Assembly (NCBI GenBank): GCA_003167255.1
Contig: PMTR01000140.1
Coordinates: 80,967 to 119,125 of the forward strand
Reading direction: 5' to 3'
Length of the DNA stretch: 38,159 bases
Source: Bryobacterales bacterium
Lineage (GTDB): Bacteria > Acidobacteriota > Terriglobia > Bryobacterales > Bryobacteraceae
The notes beneath the pieces are model-generated. The model was not told the origin of the DNA. It ran no database searches and saw nothing but the letters and a program-made list of their open reading frames with translations. This document shows positions 1 to 6,694 of this stretch, piece by piece. Numbering within the stretch: position 1 is the stretch's first letter; each line of letters opens with the position of its first letter. The translations under genes were made by a program, and so were the position numbers.

Positions 1-85
1 AGCCGGCTTCCCGTGCTGCCCCGTCCGGCGGCATCCAGGCTCCTCCACTTTTTCATGAAATGTCGCGGGCCGCAGGCCCACTGCA

Positions 86-116
86 ACAGGCCACAGAAAA
101 CGATGGCCTGTCCCAC
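86..116. repeat. Dispersed 31-nt palindromic repeat, copy A
   Basis: An inverted repeat with 8-bp arms (ACAGGCCA / TGGCCTGT) around a 10-nt centre, followed by CCCAC. It lies just past the stop of the minus-strand TIGR03435 gene and could also act as its terminator hairpin. A second copy at 30936-30966 matches at 28 of 31 positions, with all differences inside the loop. The first 122 bases hold no other feature I can support. Confidence 0.6.
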
Positions 117-122
117 CCAAGT

Positions 123-986
123 CTAGTTTGCGGTCGGGGTTTTGTCGATGTGATCGATCACCAGAATATCCAGCGGGGCTTTGCGCGGTTCCAGCTTGAG
201 GCCGACGGCTTCGAGCGAGCCGAAAATCGAAATGGTGGGATCCATACCCGGAATGTCGGGGATCTGCCTGGGGTCTGTCCCCGAGGCTCTGACCAGGTTG
301 CGCAATTCCTCAATCGAGTATTCGAGCGTAAGGTCATACCTCGCCGTCAGATTGGTCATGTCGACCACCGGGCGGTCCACGAAGCGCGAGATCGAATCCA
401 CCAGATTGGCCATGGGCACTTTTTTGCCCTCGAGCTTGTTCAGCCCGTAACTGATGTAAGAGCCCGGGCCGAGATTGACCACGGTGCCGCCACGGCCGCC
501 GGCCACATCCACGTTGACGTTGCTCTTACCGGGCACGCCGTCGGTTTCGGCGTCGGGCGCGGACTCCTTCAGCTTCAGCCCGTTCTTTCCCACCACCAGG
601 GCGTAGACCGGAAACTCCTTGCTGTCCTTGTGCAGCACCAGTTTGAAGCGGTCGGCCAGCAGCGATTGAATCATGGTGCGAAGCTGATCGCGCCCTCCCG
701 TTGGCAGTTTGGCCACGATGTCGAACTTTTCCGAATCCAGCCATTCCGGGCCGTTGATGCGGGTGTCGGGCACCTGGTATGCCATGGAGATGTAGCTTTT
801 CAACGACAGGTAGGTGCAACTGACCATGGCGCCGTCGATGTGCACGCCCATGTTGAACTGGCCCGGCTCGGGTGTCGCGGACTTTTTGACGGACGCCACT
901 TCGAACTCCGCGCGCGGCGGTTGATCCTGGCCGAACGCCACGGCCGCCGCAACAATTGTGAAGAACACACCTCTGGTCATTTTCAT
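123..986 (-). CDS. TIGR03435-type secreted protein of acidobacteria
   Basis: A 287-residue protein of the TIGR03435 family, a large paralogous group found in Solibacter-like acidobacteria; function is unknown. The start is the ATG at 986, which gives a short signal peptide (about residues 1-19, ending in AFGQ) followed at once by the family's FEVASVKKS motif. The middle (LLADRFKLVLH, FPVYALVVGKNGLKL) and the end (GLKLEPRKAPLDILVIDHIDKTPTAN) are typical of the family. The open frame runs further upstream to 1403 but there it is only a shadow of the ferredoxin gene. Probably exported. It is separated by 46 bases from the ferredoxin gene upstream, so co-transcription is possible but not evident. 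Confidence 0.88.
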   Translation of the reverse strand: MKMTRGVFFTIVAAAVAFGQDQPPRAEFEVASVKKSATPEPGQFNMGVHIDGAMVSCTYLSLKSYISMAYQVPDTRINGPEWLDSEKFDIVAKLPTGGRDQLRTMIQSLLADRFKLVLHKDSKEFPVYALVVGKNGLKLKESAPDAETDGVPGKSNVNVDVAGGRGGTVVNLGPGSYISYGLNKLEGKKVPMANLVDSISRFVDRPVVDMTNLTARYDLTLEYSIEELRNLVRASGTDPRQIPDIPGMDPTISIFGSLEAVGLKLEPRKAPLDILVIDHIDKTPTAN

Positions 987-1032
987 ATCAGAAAAGAAGT
1001 ACGACTTACTATACGGGAAAGTTCCGCGAAGG

Positions 1033-1398
1033 TTACGCTCCACTGAGCGGGCCACGGGCAAAAGCGAACTCCTCCACCACACGGCCGGCGATGAGATGTT
1101 CCTGAATAATGCGCTCCAGCACGTCAGGCGTCGCCGAGTGGTACCAGATGCCCTCGGGATAGACCAGCGCAATGGGGCCCTGCTCGCAGATGCGCAGGCA
1201 GTTGGCTTTGGTGCGGTAGACGCTGTCGAGCAGGCCGAGCTCGGCCAGGCGGCGCTTGAGATACTCCCAGGATTCGAGGCCCGCTTCCTTGGAGCAACAC
1301 TTGGGCTTGGTCTGGTCGCAACACAGGAAGATATGGCGGCGCAGGCCGGCAATGTGCAAGCCCGCGGCGATTTCCGCCAGCCGTCCGAGATCCGCCAT
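1033..1398 (-). CDS. Thioredoxin-like [2Fe-2S] ferredoxin
   Basis: A 121-residue protein of the thioredoxin-fold [2Fe-2S] ferredoxin family, which carries electrons as a small cytoplasmic protein. The early cysteines are in [14 protein letters not shown] (residues about 22-35) and the second pair in [11 protein letters not shown] (about 65-75), followed by the usual VYPEGIWY segment. These are the cluster ligands of the family. It is the last gene of the run LemA-aldehyde dehydrogenase-ferredoxin but is separated from the dehydrogenase by 84 bases holding tandem repeats and two hairpins, so it may have its own transcript. Its electron partner is not evident from the context. Confidence 0.85.
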   Translation of the reverse strand: MADLGRLAEIAAGLHIAGLRRHIFLCCDQTKPKCCSKEAGLESWEYLKRRLAELGLLDSVYRTKANCLRICEQGPIALVYPEGIWYHSATPDVLERIIQEHLIAGRVVEEFAFARGPLSGA

Positions 1399-1411
1399 GG
1401 CACTCCTGACT

Positions 1412-1481
1412 TAACTTCTAACTTCTGACTTCTGACTTCTAACTTCCATATCCCGAAGGGATATCAAGGGCGAAGCCCTTG
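1412..1481. repeat. Five heptamer tandem repeats plus twin GAA-loop hairpins
   Basis: Positions 1412-1446 hold five tandem heptamers of the form TAACTTC or TGACTTC. Immediately after come two perfect 7-bp hairpins with GAA triloops: ATATCCC/GGGATAT at 1448-1464 and CAAGGGC/GCCCTTG at 1465-1481. The hairpins end one base before the stop codon of the minus-strand aldehyde dehydrogenase gene, so they could terminate or stabilise that transcript. The combination could equally be a dispersed genomic repeat. Confidence 0.7.
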
Positions 1482-1482
1482 C

Positions 1483-2928
1483 TCAATATTTCAGATAGAC
1501 GGTTTTGTAATCGCTGTAGAATTCGAGCGCGGCCGGACCCTGCTCCTTGGGGCCGAAGCTGGAATCCTTGGCGCCGCCGAAGGGCAACTGATACTCGACG
1601 CCGGCGCTGGGCAGGTTGACGGTGAGCAAGCCGGCCTCGGCGCGGTAAATGAATTCGAAGGCGCGCGAGAGATTGGTGGTTTGAATCGACGAGGAGAGGC
1701 CGAAGGGGATGTTGTTGGCAATGCGCATGGCGTCTTCGAAATCCTTGGCGCGCATAATCGCGAGCACCGGGCCGAAGATCTCTTCGCGGGCGATGGTGTG
1801 GCTCTCTTCGACGCCGGCGAAGACCGTGGGCTCGACGAAGTAGCCGTTGGCCAGAGCGCCTTCGGTGAGACGGCGGCCGCCGCAACGGGGCTCGCCCGAT
1901 TCCTGGCGGCCGATCTCGATGTAGCGCAGGTCGGTTTCCATTTGGCCCTCGTCGACGCAGGGGCCGATGTCGATGCCGGGTTGCATGCCGTCGCCAACTT
2001 TGAGCTTCTTCGTGCGCTCGACCACAGCGGCTACGAAGCGATCGTAGATGGCGTCCTCGACGATGGCGCGGCTGGTGGCGGTGCATTTCTGGCCGGTAGA
2101 AAAGAACGCGGCGTTGACCACGTTTTCAACGGCGGAAGAGAAGTCCGCATCGGCGAGGACGATGGTGGGGTTCTTGCCGCCCATTTCGAGCTGGATGCGG
2201 AGGTGGCGCGCCGAGGCTTGCTGGTGAAGCCACTGCCCAACTTCGCAAGAGCCGGTGAAAGAGACCGCCTTGAGCGGCGCGGCGTTGACCAATGCCTGGC
2301 CGAGCGTGCCGCCGGAGCCGGCCACGAAGTTGACCACGCCTTTGGGAATGCCGGCTTCGTGGAGCGCTTCCACGATGCGCCAGGCGCTGAGGGGCGCGGC
2401 GGAGGCCGGCTTCATGAGCACGGTGTTGCCGCAGATTAGCGCCGGGGCAAGCTTCCAGGCGGGGATGGCGCTGGGGAAATTCCACGGAGTCACCAGGCCG
2501 ACTACGCCGATGGGTTTGCGTAGTGCGAACATATGGACGCGGTCGCGCTCGGAGGGCACCAGCATGCCGGGCATGCGCGAGCCCTCGCCGGCGAAATAGC
2601 GGAGGATATTGATGGCGCGGCGTACTTCGCCCTTGGCTTCGGGCAGCGTCTTGCCTTCCTCGCGCGTCATGTCGGCGGCCACCTGCTCGAATTTCTTGTC
2701 GAGGATGTCAGCGGCTTTGAAGAGGATGTTGCCACGCGCGGGGCCGCTCATGGCGCTCCAGGCGGGCAAGGCGGCGGCGGCGGCAGCGGCGGCGTCGTTG
2801 ATGTCCTGCGCCGTGCCCTTAACGAAGTTGCCGATTAGCTCATTGGTGTTGGCGGGGTTGCGGTTCTCAAAAGTCTGGTCGCGCGAAACCCATTCGCCGT
2901 TGATGTAATTGGAAAAGAGCTGGGCCAT
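1483..2928 (-). CDS. NAD(P)-dependent aldehyde dehydrogenase (YcbD/ketoglutarate-semialdehyde DH-like)
   Basis: A 481-residue cytoplasmic aldehyde dehydrogenase of normal full length. It oxidises an aldehyde to the acid with NAD(P)+. Visible motifs are TPWNFPSAIPAWKLAPAL (about 147-164), the cofactor-binding FTGSCEVG, the LEMGGKNP segment carrying the general-base Glu, and the catalytic Cys in STGQKCTATSR. From memory the sequence most resembles Bacillus YcbD-type 2-oxoglutarate-semialdehyde dehydrogenases, for example in the TREEGKTLPEAKGE stretch. The true substrate is not shown by the context. The start ATG at 2928 lies nine bases after the LemA stop, so it is translated from the TPM-NTase-LemA operon. 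Confidence 0.93.
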   Translation of the reverse strand: MAQLFSNYINGEWVSRDQTFENRNPANTNELIGNFVKGTAQDINDAAAAAAAALPAWSAMSGPARGNILFKAADILDKKFEQVAADMTREEGKTLPEAKGEVRRAINILRYFAGEGSRMPGMLVPSERDRVHMFALRKPIGVVGLVTPWNFPSAIPAWKLAPALICGNTVLMKPASAAPLSAWRIVEALHEAGIPKGVVNFVAGSGGTLGQALVNAAPLKAVSFTGSCEVGQWLHQQASARHLRIQLEMGGKNPTIVLADADFSSAVENVVNAAFFSTGQKCTATSRAIVEDAIYDRFVAAVVERTKKLKVGDGMQPGIDIGPCVDEGQMETDLRYIEIGRQESGEPRCGGRRLTEGALANGYFVEPTVFAGVEESHTIAREEIFGPVLAIMRAKDFEDAMRIANNIPFGLSSSIQTTNLSRAFEFIYRAEAGLLTVNLPSAGVEYQLPFGGAKDSSFGPKEQGPAALEFYSDYKTVYLKY

Positions 2929-2937
2929 GGAGTCTTC

Positions 2938-3504
2938 TTAAAACTGCACTTTGGGCGCCTGGTCGGCCCCTGGAGCGGTCTTGAAGTAGGCGTCGTTGCG
3001 GGTGAAGCCCGACATGGAGGCGACGATGTTCTCGGGGAACAATTGCAGAGTCGCGTTGTACGTCTGCAGCGCTTCGTTGTACTTGCGGCGTTCCACGGAG
3101 ATGCGGTTCTCGGTGCCGGCGAGTTCGTTCTGAAGGTGCATGAAGTTTTCGTTGGACTTGAGCAGCGGATAATTTTCGACCACTACCAGCAGGCGCGAGA
3201 GCGCGCCGGAAAGCTGATCGTTGGCGGCGATTTTTTCCTGCGGCGTGCGGCCGCTGATGAGCGCGGCGCGCGCGTCGGCGATGGATTTGAAGACTTCGGT
3301 TTCGTGCGCTGCGAAGCCCTTCACGGTGGACACCAGGTTGGGGATGAGGTCGGAGCGGCGCTGCAGCACCACTTCGACGTCGGCCCACTGGGCTTTCACG
3401 GCTTCCTGCTGAACCGCCAGTTGATTGTGGATGCTGACGAACTTGCCGCCGATTCCCAGCAGGATGACCAGGACGATGGCGATAACGATCAGAGCGATTT
3501 TCAC
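2938..3504 (-). CDS. lemA: LemA family membrane-anchored protein
   Basis: A 188-residue LemA protein. It has a single N-terminal membrane anchor (about residues 3-21) followed by a long helical domain with the family hallmarks WADVEVVLQRRSDLIPNLVSTVKG and, near the end, FPENIVASMSGF. LemA proteins are envelope proteins of poorly known function and often sit beside TPM-domain proteins, as here with one gene between. Gaps to both neighbours are nine bases, which makes a tight operon. The start at 3504 places the anchor at the N-terminus. Confidence 0.92.
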   Translation of the reverse strand: MKIALIVIAIVLVILLGIGGKFVSIHNQLAVQQEAVKAQWADVEVVLQRRSDLIPNLVSTVKGFAAHETEVFKSIADARAALISGRTPQEKIAANDQLSGALSRLLVVVENYPLLKSNENFMHLQNELAGTENRISVERRKYNEALQTYNATLQLFPENIVASMSGFTRNDAYFKTAPGADQAPKVQF

Positions 3505-3513
3505 GGTAGTCTC

Positions 3514-4224
3514 CTATTTTTCCAGCCGGTCTACGGCGTCGATCACCAGGGAGATGCATTGCAGGAACGAATCGAGCAGGGCCACCGGTTCGATCTGGCG
3601 CGGCTTGATGCGTTCTTCACGGACGTCCAGAAGCTGGTTGCAGGGTTGCGGGTCGAAGCCGAACTGTTCCGCGGCGCGCTGGACGACTTCGCGCTTTTTC
3701 GAGGGCGCGTCGATGCCGTGCAGGATCAAGGCGTGGCGGAACAGCACGCAAAACGTTGAAACGGAATCCAGCAGCAGGCGGCGCAGCAGGTTGTCATCGG
3801 AAAGCATGCCGGAGGCTTTTTGGCGCAGGCGGAGGACTTTGGCGCGGAGGTCATGCTCCACCTGCGCGCGATAAAAGGAATTGTCGACGACCAGGGAAGT
3901 GATGACGTCGCGGCCGAAGAGCAACTGGTTGTTGCGCTTGATGTCGTTGAACTCGATGGCGAAGCAGTCGGTGGAGGTGGCCACTTCGTGTTCGGTCAGC
4001 AGCAGCGGCGCAGGGCTGCCTTGTTCGCGCCACCAGCGGAAGACGTCTTCGCCGGCGCCGAGCTGGCGGGAAGTGATTTCACTGAGCACGCACAGGACGT
4101 TGTAATCGGAGAAATGGGGGTGATGGTCGCCGGCCACGGCCGAGCCATAGAGGACCACGGAGACCAGACGGTCGCCGTAGGCCTTCTGTAATTTCTCCAC
4201 CAGTTGGGTTAGCACCTTATCCAT
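3514..4224 (-). CDS. Nucleotidyltransferase-fold protein with altered active site
   Basis: A 236-residue protein with an N-terminal nucleotidyltransferase (pol-beta-like) fold and a helical C-terminal half (from about residue 115) that could be HEPN- or KNTase-C-like. The motif is LYGSAVAGDHHPHFSDYNVL at about residues 25-44. The GS helix is intact, but the usual DxD metal pair reads D-Y-N, so one metal ligand is replaced. An acidic FAIEFNDI at about 89-96 may supply a further carboxylate. It is inserted between TPM and LemA genes with nine-base gaps on both sides, which suggests a role tied to that envelope pair. Substrate unknown; it may be inactive or use an unusual metal site. Confidence 0.75.
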   Translation of the reverse strand: MDKVLTQLVEKLQKAYGDRLVSVVLYGSAVAGDHHPHFSDYNVLCVLSEITSRQLGAGEDVFRWWREQGSPAPLLLTEHEVATSTDCFAIEFNDIKRNNQLLFGRDVITSLVVDNSFYRAQVEHDLRAKVLRLRQKASGMLSDDNLLRRLLLDSVSTFCVLFRHALILHGIDAPSKKREVVQRAAEQFGFDPQPCNQLLDVREERIKPRQIEPVALLDSFLQCISLVIDAVDRLEK

Positions 4225-4233
4225 AGATGGTCC

Positions 4234-5025
4234 TTACCAGTCTCCGGATGCGCCTCCGCCGCCGGAATCGCCGCCGCCAAAGCCTCCGAAGCCACCACCG
4301 GAATCGGGCCCGCCGAAGCCGCCAGAGCCGCGGCCGCCCCAGGTGGACCGGCCCATCACGTTGCCGAGAATCAGCCAGGGCAGGAAGCCGCCGCCGCGCC
4401 CGCCGAAGCCGCGCGGGCCGGCGAAACGCATCAGCCACGAAACAAGAACGAAGAAGCCGATCACCACCGGCCACGGGAAACCCTCGGACGTGGAGGGCTG
4501 GACGCGGCGGGGCGGCAGGTGCGCCAGCAGTTGCACGTTCTTGGAACGGGCGATGACATCACCCATGCGCTGCGCGGCGGCCATCATGGCGTCGCCATAG
4601 TCTTTCTGGCGGAGAGCCGGCCGCATATCGCGCAGGATGTCGCCATCCAGACCATCCGGCAGGATGGGTTCGAGGCCGTAGCCTACTTCCAGGCGGCTGC
4701 GGTGGTCGTTGATGACAAGCAGCAGCAGGATGCCTTCATTCTTGCCCTTCGGGCCGACGCCCCAGGCGCGGAAAATGGTGTTGGCGACGTCTTCGATGGG
4801 CTCGCCTTCGAGCGATGGGATGGTGACGAATGCCATCTCGGCGCCGGTGGAATCCTGGACAATCTTGCCGTAGGCTTCGAGTTGGCTCTTGGCGGCGGGG
4901 TCGATGACGCCCGCGAAGTCGCTGACGTAGCCTTCGGGGTGCGGGTAGCGTGCTTTCCAATCGACCGCGCGGCCGGCCGAAGCGCCCATGAGCAGCACGA
5001 GGCCCAGCCGCAACCACTTGTTCAT
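4234..5025 (-). CDS. TPM-domain protein (YgcG/DUF477) with Gly-rich tail
   Basis: A 263-residue envelope protein. Residues 1-20 form a signal peptide, followed by a TPM domain (about 30-150) recognised by VSDFAGVIDPAAKSQLEAYGKIVQDSTGAEMAFV and IEDVANTIFRAWGVG...NEGILLLLV. A membrane segment (about 185-200) follows, then a tail made almost entirely of Gly with interspersed Phe, Asp and Ser, ending ASGDW, as is usual in this family. TPM proteins are linked in the literature to photosystem repair in plants; in bacteria the role is unknown but they co-occur with LemA. First gene of the operon that continues through the nucleotidyltransferase and LemA. It starts 76 bases from tRNA-Gln, which is divergent. 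Confidence 0.9.
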   Translation of the reverse strand: MNKWLRLGLVLLMGASAGRAVDWKARYPHPEGYVSDFAGVIDPAAKSQLEAYGKIVQDSTGAEMAFVTIPSLEGEPIEDVANTIFRAWGVGPKGKNEGILLLLVINDHRSRLEVGYGLEPILPDGLDGDILRDMRPALRQKDYGDAMMAAAQRMGDVIARSKNVQLLAHLPPRRVQPSTSEGFPWPVVIGFFVLVSWLMRFAGPRGFGGRGGGFLPWLILGNVMGRSTWGGRGSGGFGGPDSGGGFGGFGGGDSGGGGASGDW

Positions 5026-5101
5026 GTTGATTTTTCAGTGTACTACGGGCGGGAGTCTGGATTCGCGGAGGGCAGCTCTGCTAAAATAGAGATCGTCGCG
5101 T

Positions 5102-5175
5102 TGGGACGTCGTCTAACGGTAAGACTGCGGCCTCTGGAGCCGCGTATCGGGGTTCGAATCCCTGCGTCCCAGCCA
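5102..5175 (+). tRNA. tRNA-Gln (anticodon CTG), CCA encoded
   Basis: A full cloverleaf folds by eye. The acceptor stem TGGGACG (5102-5108) pairs with CGTCCCA (5165-5171), the D stem is GTC/GAC, and the anticodon stem is GCGGC/GCCGC with loop CTCTGGA and anticodon CTG at 5134-5136. The T arm has the GTTCGAATC core. Discriminator G and an encoded CCA follow. It is divergent from the TPM operon. Confidence 0.95.
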
Positions 5176-5234
5176 CCTCAGTTTCCTGCATCTTTCCCCA
5201 AACCTTGATGTCAATATGATCAGTACCAGGTCAG

Positions 5235-6170
5235 ATGAGCCACTTTGGGATCACGCAAGCCATTCATTTCGTTGAGCGCTATGGGTATGCGCTGCTGTTC
5301 TTTTGGGTACTTGTCGAACAGGGGGCGCTGCCGATTCCTTCGGCTCCGCTGCTGGTTGCCGCGGGGGCGCTGGTGCGCACGGGGCGGCTGAACGCGGTGC
5401 TGGCGGTCGCGTGCTGCGTGGCCGGTGCTCTGGTCGCGGACAGCGTCTGGTTTCATCTCGGGCGCCGGCACGGCAAGAGCGTACTGCGGTTCCTCTGCCG
5501 CGTGTCACTCGAGCCCGATTCCTGCGTGCGCCAGACTGAGAACGCTTTCCTCAAATACGGCCTGAACACGCTGCTTTTTGCCAAATTCATTCCGGGGTTG
5601 AACGCCGTGGCGGCTCCTCTGGCCGGCGATTCCGGAGTCGGCGCCGTCCGCTTTCTGGCGGTCGACACGCTTGGGATTGTAGTCTGGAGCGCCACCTATA
5701 TCAGCGTCGGATTCATCTTTAGCGACCAATTGGAGCTAGTGCTCGCCTATGCCCAGCGGTTGGGCTCCGGACTTGTGATCCTGGTGGTTGGCCTGTTCGC
5801 AGCGTGGATCCTCTGGAAGTTCATGCAGCGACAAAGATTCCTCAAGCAGATCGAAGTGGCCCGCATCGCGCCCGAAGAACTGCGCGAGCGAATGGACGCC
5901 GGCGAAGACTTTTTCATCGTGGACGTTCGCAGCAGCCTGGCAAGCGACTCGAGCACCCTGCCCGGTGCGATCCGCCTCTCCACCGCGGATCTGACCGTCA
6001 ACTGGCAACAGGTTCCCCGCGACCGCGAAATCATTGTCTTTTGCAGTTGACCGAACGAAGCCTCCAGCGCCCGTGTGGCGCTGCTCTTGAAATCGCAGGG
6101 CATCACGCGGGTGCGCCCGTTGCGGGGCGGTGTTGAGGCGTGGGAGAGAATGATGCAGGCTCGGGGCTGA
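5235..6170 (+). CDS. DedA-rhodanese fusion, candidate selenoprotein (in-frame TGA = Sec272)
   Basis: Residues 1-200 are a DedA/SNARE-associated multispanning membrane domain (VEQGALPIPSAPLLVAAGAL, FAKFIPGLNAVAAPLAG). From about 205 a cytoplasmic rhodanese domain begins (PEELRERMDAGEDFFIVDVRS). The frame meets TGA at 6048-6050 directly after the strand IIVFCS, in the active loop. It then stays open with clear rhodanese sequence (PNEASSARVALLLKSQG, RVRPLRGGVEAW) to a TGA at 6168-6170, giving 311 residues. In relatives I recall this loop as C-S-C-P-N-E, so TGA replaces the second Cys; the usual rhodanese nucleophile would be C270. A SECIS-like hairpin follows the TGA. Without recoding the product is 271 residues and lacks the end of its active loop. 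The alternative is a point nonsense mutation (TGC/TGT to TGA). The start ATG at 5235 gives a typical DedA N-terminus. Confidence 0.7.
6065..6083 (+). promoter_or_regulatory. Candidate bacterial SECIS hairpin in DedA-rhodanese gene
   Basis: A perfect 7-bp stem CAGCGCC / GGCGCTG with a five-base loop CGTGT, starting 14 bases after the TGA at 6048-6050, so the apical loop begins 21 bases after it. The general bacterial SECIS model asks for a stem-loop just downstream of UGA, about 16-37 bases from UGA to the loop, with a G among the first two loop bases; here the second loop base is G. GC-rich coding DNA makes chance hairpins common, so this is supportive only. Confidence 0.5.
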
Positions 6171-6301
6171 AGCTACCCCATCGCTTTCAGTTCGGAGGCG
6201 GAAGCCACTCCCCTATCAGGCGGGTTCCCGTCCTTTCCGTTAAGAAGCAGGAGCACCCATCGCTCGCCCAATATTATCGGGGGGTGCGAGAATGGGAGTG
6301 C

Positions 6302-6586
6302 ATGACCGTTGATCAGTTGGGCAAACGTGACGCGATTCTCGCCCTAGCGGCCAGGCACGGCGTTCAGCGTGTGCGTGTGTTCGGTTCCTTTGCCAGGGGT
6401 GACGCCCGCGAGGATAGCGACCTGGATTTGCTGATAGAGGCCGGCCCGCGCACGCCGCCTTGGTTTCCGGGGGGATTGCTTGTCGATTTGGAAGAAGAAC
6501 TGGGCCGTAAAGTCGACATCGCTGAAGTGAGTACCCTTCATCCGTTGATCCGGGACCGCGTTCTCCTTGAGGCGATTCCGCTGTGA
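6302..6586 (+). CDS. MNT-type nucleotidyltransferase antitoxin
   Basis: A 94-residue minimal nucleotidyltransferase with the full motif VFGSFARGDAREDSDLDLL (about residues 26-44), both metal-binding Asp residues present, and the second conserved strand ending KVDIAEV with its Asp (about 73-79). Proteins of this size are normally the antitoxin of HEPN/MNT modules, in which they AMPylate the HEPN RNase. The ATG at 6302 is chosen because the longer frame back to 6140 has no family-like sequence. The gene overlaps by four bases the start of what should be its HEPN partner, of which only 11 codons remain. An orphan antitoxin is the best reading. Confidence 0.85.
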   Translation: MTVDQLGKRDAILALAARHGVQRVRVFGSFARGDAREDSDLDLLIEAGPRTPPWFPGGLLVDLEEELGRKVDIAEVSTLHPLIRDRVLLEAIPL

Positions 6587-6618
6587 AGGACGACCGCCTC
6601 TACATCCCGCCCGAGTGA
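6583..6618 (+). pseudogene. Remnant of HEPN (DUF86) toxin gene
   Basis: A GTG overlapping the MNT stop opens a frame reading MKDDRLYIPPE and then stop. The first seven residues match the N-terminus usual for DUF86 HEPN toxins paired with MNT genes (MKDDRLYL-like). The rest of the roughly 110-120-codon gene is absent; the DNA that follows to 6694 shows no HEPN sequence and leads into the end of the convergent NRAMP gene. I read this as a deletion that removed the toxin body and left the translational junction. The match is short, so chance cannot be excluded. Confidence 0.5.
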
Positions 6619-6694
6619 AATGTCGCGCTTGGCCGTGCAATCGCAGACCAAGTCCGAAACGAACCAAGCCGGCCAGGATGCCAGGCCCAAAGAC

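Noticed and set aside
60-1046. Long plus-strand open frame opposite the TIGR03435 gene
   Set aside because: It is the antisense shadow of a clear family protein, with His/Arg-rich sequence typical of GC-rich shadows.
1412-1446. CRISPR-like tandem repeat
   Set aside because: Units are only seven bases with no spacers.
5235-6050. DedA-rhodanese as a simple pseudogene ending at 6050
   Set aside because: The frame continues with conserved rhodanese sequence and has no other lesion, so recoding is kept as the first hypothesis, though nonsense mutation is not excluded.
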